Below, piece by piece: positions 14,114 to 16,488 of a DNA stretch of 16,488 nt; position 1 is the first letter of the stretch, and the number at the start of each line of letters is the position of its first letter. The stretch covers positions 1 through 16,488 of the forward strand of contig CAMLIF010000090.1 of assembly GCA_946479985.1 (NCBI GenBank), in the 5' to 3' direction. The DNA comes from an uncultured Flavobacteriales bacterium. Its GTDB lineage: Bacteria; Bacteroidota; Bacteroidia; Flavobacteriales; Crocinitomicaceae. Position numbers and translations under genes: made by a program. Under the pieces are notes generated by a model. It was not told the DNA's origin, did not search any database, and saw nothing but the letters and a program-made list of their open reading frames with translations.

Positions 14114-16282
14114 TTAGCCTTCCTTCAGTGCTCTTATCGTCTCGAACTCAAACACAATCTTTTCTAATTCTACCTTGATGGTTTTCAGCCCGTCCGTTTG
14201 CTTCAGCTTTTCGTTTTTCATCACGCGTTTCAGTTCATGCATCTGTATGGATGCGCTTTCAATGTTCTCTGAAGCCAGATCAGCAGCAATTCCGGATATT
14301 AAATGCGCAATTTCCTGCAATTCTGTTTCAATTCCTGTTGTGTCGGTTGTTTGAAATGTAAATCCTAATGAGGTGATCTCTCTGGTTAAACGAATTGTTG
14401 CCCCAACCTGCGCAAAAGAAGTGTCAACATTCTTTCTTATCGATTTCGGTTCCTCGTACATGCGCTGCACACATGCAAAGAGATCGTTGTTCGCTGCTTC
14501 GGTCACTCTTCGCTGTTTATACCAGGTTGCCAGTGAAGAACTGATATTGCGCTGCTCAATAATTTGCTGGAAAAACTGCCCGTTTAGCAGTAGGGCTTTC
14601 TTTTGCAGATGCGGAAAGCGTTTGTCTTCCCAAATTGGCCAGAATGCAAAACTTATTCCCAAAGCCAGAAGGGCACCGATACACGTTGAAAGAATCCGCC
14701 ACCAGATCAGGTCCCAGGATGCCTGTTGTGAAAGCTGCATCATAATCACCATCATGATCGTAACGAAGAAAACACCGATTTTGTAATTGTTTCGGATATA
14801 GTATGCAACGAAAAACGAGATAAATACCAGGAGATAGGTGAAATAATGCATTGGGATGGGAAGGAGCATTATAGCACCACCAACCAAAATTCCGGTTATT
14901 GTTCCAATGATCCGTTCAACACCTTTCTTTCTCGTGGCTCCGTAATACGGTTGGATCACAATCAACATTGTCAGCGCAATCCAATGCCCATGATTGATGT
15001 CGAAAAACTTAAACAGGAAAACCGAAAACGCCATTCCCATTGCAACACGGAGTGCATAATTAAATTGCTGGGAGTTGGCATTGAAAATGTCGCCTATATA
15101 TTCCATCAGCAGTTTGGGCTTCAGCCCAAGAATGAATTGGTTAAACGATAGTTTGTAGTTTTCCAGGTAATCGCTCTTGGAGAAATTCAGTTTTTCTTCG
15201 ATCAGCTTTAAATTCTCCAGCAGCAAAACTTCAGCCTTTTTGAAAATTCCCAGTAATTGGATCAGTGCAGTTCTTTCGGCTTCGCTGAATGTATTCTCGT
15301 TAATGGTTTCTTCCAGGATCGCTATTGCTACATGATAACGCTGTAAACGTGATTTTACAATTGTCAGATCATCGGGACGCAGCGTGAAAATCAGAATGGA
15401 AATTCGTGCCGAAACCTGTGAAAGTGCCGAGATGGTTTTGTAAACAACTGAAAAGCGTTTGGTAGATGCACCACACGATTGTAGAATAGCAATTTCATGA
15501 TGCATGACTTTCAGTGTGCCCCCAAATAGGGCAGAGGCTTTTCGAATTTCCATCATTTGATCGTAATGGACCGCGGAAAGTTTTTGAGTATTCGACCTTC
15601 TTGCAAAACTTTCGATAGACTGATCAATTGCTTTTCTGATTGCAAGTTCTTTGCTTGTAAGCTCAATAGAATCGGTATGCTGCTGCTCTTCCGTGAAATG
15701 CGCTACTAAACTGTCAAGATAATCGGTATTGGTTTTCCATATCTGTGAAATGGACCGGCGTAACGGATTGGCGGCAGAAAAAGGAAACGAACAGAAAATA
15801 ATGAAAATCGCCCAGCCAGAACCAATCCACAAAAACTGCAGGTATTCGAACGATTTTTCAAAACTGCACGGAGTTGTTAGCCCGAAAAGATAAAAGAACC
15901 CAACTCCAACTCCAATGGATGATCCGTAATTACTCCAGTTTCTGATCAATGCGGCAAACATTCCGATAATTGCCATGCAGATCACGGAAAGAACTACTGA
16001 ATCACCAACCATTAATCCAATGAATCCTGCAACACAAATAAGCGTTGCTTCAACGAATTGAATGAGCATTTTCCGGTAATGCGGACCGCGGTAATCGACC
16101 AATGTGAGCATATACGCGGCAAACGCAGCCCAGATAATTTCAATTTTTAATCCGTAGAAAATGGGGAGGACGATGAGCGGGACATTTAACGCTAAAACAA
16201 CCCGTATTGACCAGCTCAATGTCGGCTCAAGATATTCCTGATGCAGAATTGTATTGAATTGTTTGATGGGTTGAAACCTCAT
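14114..16282 (-). CDS. FUSC-family inner-membrane protein (YccS/AaeB-like)
   Basis: A 722-residue integral inner-membrane protein of the fusaric-acid-resistance (FUSC) group. The layout is the family's double module: a hydrophobic bundle at about 24-170 (for example LALNVPLIVLPIFYG and GVGVGFFYLFGL), a long soluble helical region at about 175-400, a second bundle at about 408-555 with the FUSC signature FDINHGHWIALTMLIVIQPY followed by RKKGVERIIGTITG, and a soluble helical C-terminus. Family members are proposed efflux components for aromatic acids or similar small molecules, but many, including YccS-type proteins, have no proven substrate. No membrane-fusion or outer-membrane efflux genes lie beside it here. 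The ATG at 16282 is preferred over the TTG at 16300 because the latter falls inside the probable -7 promoter box, and homology-like sequence starts after the ATG. Confidence 0.86.
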   Translation of the reverse strand: MRFQPIKQFNTILHQEYLEPTLSWSIRVVLALNVPLIVLPIFYGLKIEIIWAAFAAYMLTLVDYRGPHYRKMLIQFVEATLICVAGFIGLMVGDSVVLSVICMAIIGMFAALIRNWSNYGSSIGVGVGFFYLFGLTTPCSFEKSFEYLQFLWIGSGWAIFIIFCSFPFSAANPLRRSISQIWKTNTDYLDSLVAHFTEEQQHTDSIELTSKELAIRKAIDQSIESFARRSNTQKLSAVHYDQMMEIRKASALFGGTLKVMHHEIAILQSCGASTKRFSVVYKTISALSQVSARISILIFTLRPDDLTIVKSRLQRYHVAIAILEETINENTFSEAERTALIQLLGIFKKAEVLLLENLKLIEEKLNFSKSDYLENYKLSFNQFILGLKPKLLMEYIGDIFNANSQQFNYALRVAMGMAFSVFLFKFFDINHGHWIALTMLIVIQPYYGATRKKGVERIIGTITGILVGGAIMLLPIPMHYFTYLLVFISFFVAYYIRNNYKIGVFFVTIMMVIMMQLSQQASWDLIWWRILSTCIGALLALGISFAFWPIWEDKRFPHLQKKALLLNGQFFQQIIEQRNISSSLATWYKQRRVTEAANNDLFACVQRMYEEPKSIRKNVDTSFAQVGATIRLTREITSLGFTFQTTDTTGIETELQEIAHLISGIAADLASENIESASIQMHELKRVMKNEKLKQTDGLKTIKVELEKIVFEFETIRALKEG

Positions 16283-16297
16283 AACGCTTGTCTGCGG

Positions 16298-16305
16298 CAA
16301 AGATA
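16298..16305 (-). promoter_or_regulatory. Candidate -7 promoter box (TATCTTTG) for the FUSC gene
   Basis: Read on the minus strand, 16305-16298 is TATCTTTG, an exact match to TAnnTTTG. It ends 15 bases before the ATG at 16282, implying a very short leader. It overlaps the alternative TTG codon at 16300, which therefore is unlikely to be translated. No clear -33 TTG was found. Confidence 0.45.
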
Positions 16306-16451
16306 ATAAGAGTAGGGAAGGTAATCGGGGAAATTGGATGAAAGTTTTGGAAAGAAGAGTTGTTTTAAGCTTTTTTGTCGATTGGTAGTTTTGGGTCTGG
16401 GATTGAAAATATCGTCTGTAAGTACCGTAAACGGGAGAGTTTTCGTAATAT

Positions 16452-16488
16452 ATCGAATTATCGAATTATCGAATTATCGAATTATCGA
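16452..16488. repeat. 8-bp tandem repeat (ATCGAATT) running off the right edge
   Basis: The unit ATCGAATT is repeated four times without error (16452-16483) and a fifth copy is cut after ATCGA by the window end. No reading frame is associated with it in the window. The 146 bases between the FUSC promoter box and the repeat (16306-16451) show no gene. Confidence 0.85.

Overview
The window looks like chromosomal DNA of a Bacteroidota bacterium, most likely Flavobacteriia (Flavobacteriales). The clues are a SusC-like TonB-dependent receptor with an N-terminal carboxypeptidase-like domain paired with a DUF4249 lipoprotein, an amino-lipid acyltransferase pair of the Bacteroidota GlsB/GlsA kind, an ORF6N-domain protein, start codons with little Shine-Dalgarno signal, and promoter candidates of the Bacteroidota TAnnTTTG type. 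The genus is inference only.

Layout. Positions 2-658 (+) are the 3' part of a TauE/SafE anion exporter cut by the left edge. A CstB-like persulfide dioxygenase-rhodanese fusion follows (791-2263, +); together they form a sulfide/persulfide detoxification module. Convergent to it lies a minus-strand two-gene operon (4095 to 2354): a PlsC-like O-acyltransferase and then a GNAT-fold N-acyltransferase, overlapping by 4 bases, probably making N-acyl amino-acid membrane lipids. A second minus-strand operon (7724 to 4387) encodes an outer-membrane TonB-dependent receptor and its DUF4249 lipoprotein, overlapping by 19 bases, and is followed by a 28-bp perfect AT palindrome.

Positions 7824-8432 hold the most unusual structure: a single small ORF6N-domain gene (7868-8383, +) bracketed by two near-identical 27-bp palindromes. 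One lies 17 bases before the start codon and the other 22 bases after the stop. They could be operators, recombination sites or the ends of a one-gene mobile cassette. The 8433-8607 spacer carries an inverted repeat, three ATTCGTG words and a good promoter candidate for the next gene.

Positions 8608-12930 (+) are a tight cluster of pheT (phenylalanyl-tRNA synthetase beta), bioD and bioA, with a 4-base gap and then a 22-base overlap. The bio genes catalyse two consecutive late steps of biotin synthesis (KAPA to DAPA to dethiobiotin). After bioA comes an AT-rich lipoprotein gene of unknown function (12961-13983, +). Convergent to it is a FUSC-family inner-membrane protein (16282 to 14114, -), whose start is best placed at the ATG because the upstream TTG lies inside its probable -7 box. 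The right edge ends in an 8-bp tandem repeat that runs out of the window.

Most of the window is ordinary, well-packed core and envelope genes. The candidate for something undescribed is the palindrome-bracketed ORF6N gene.
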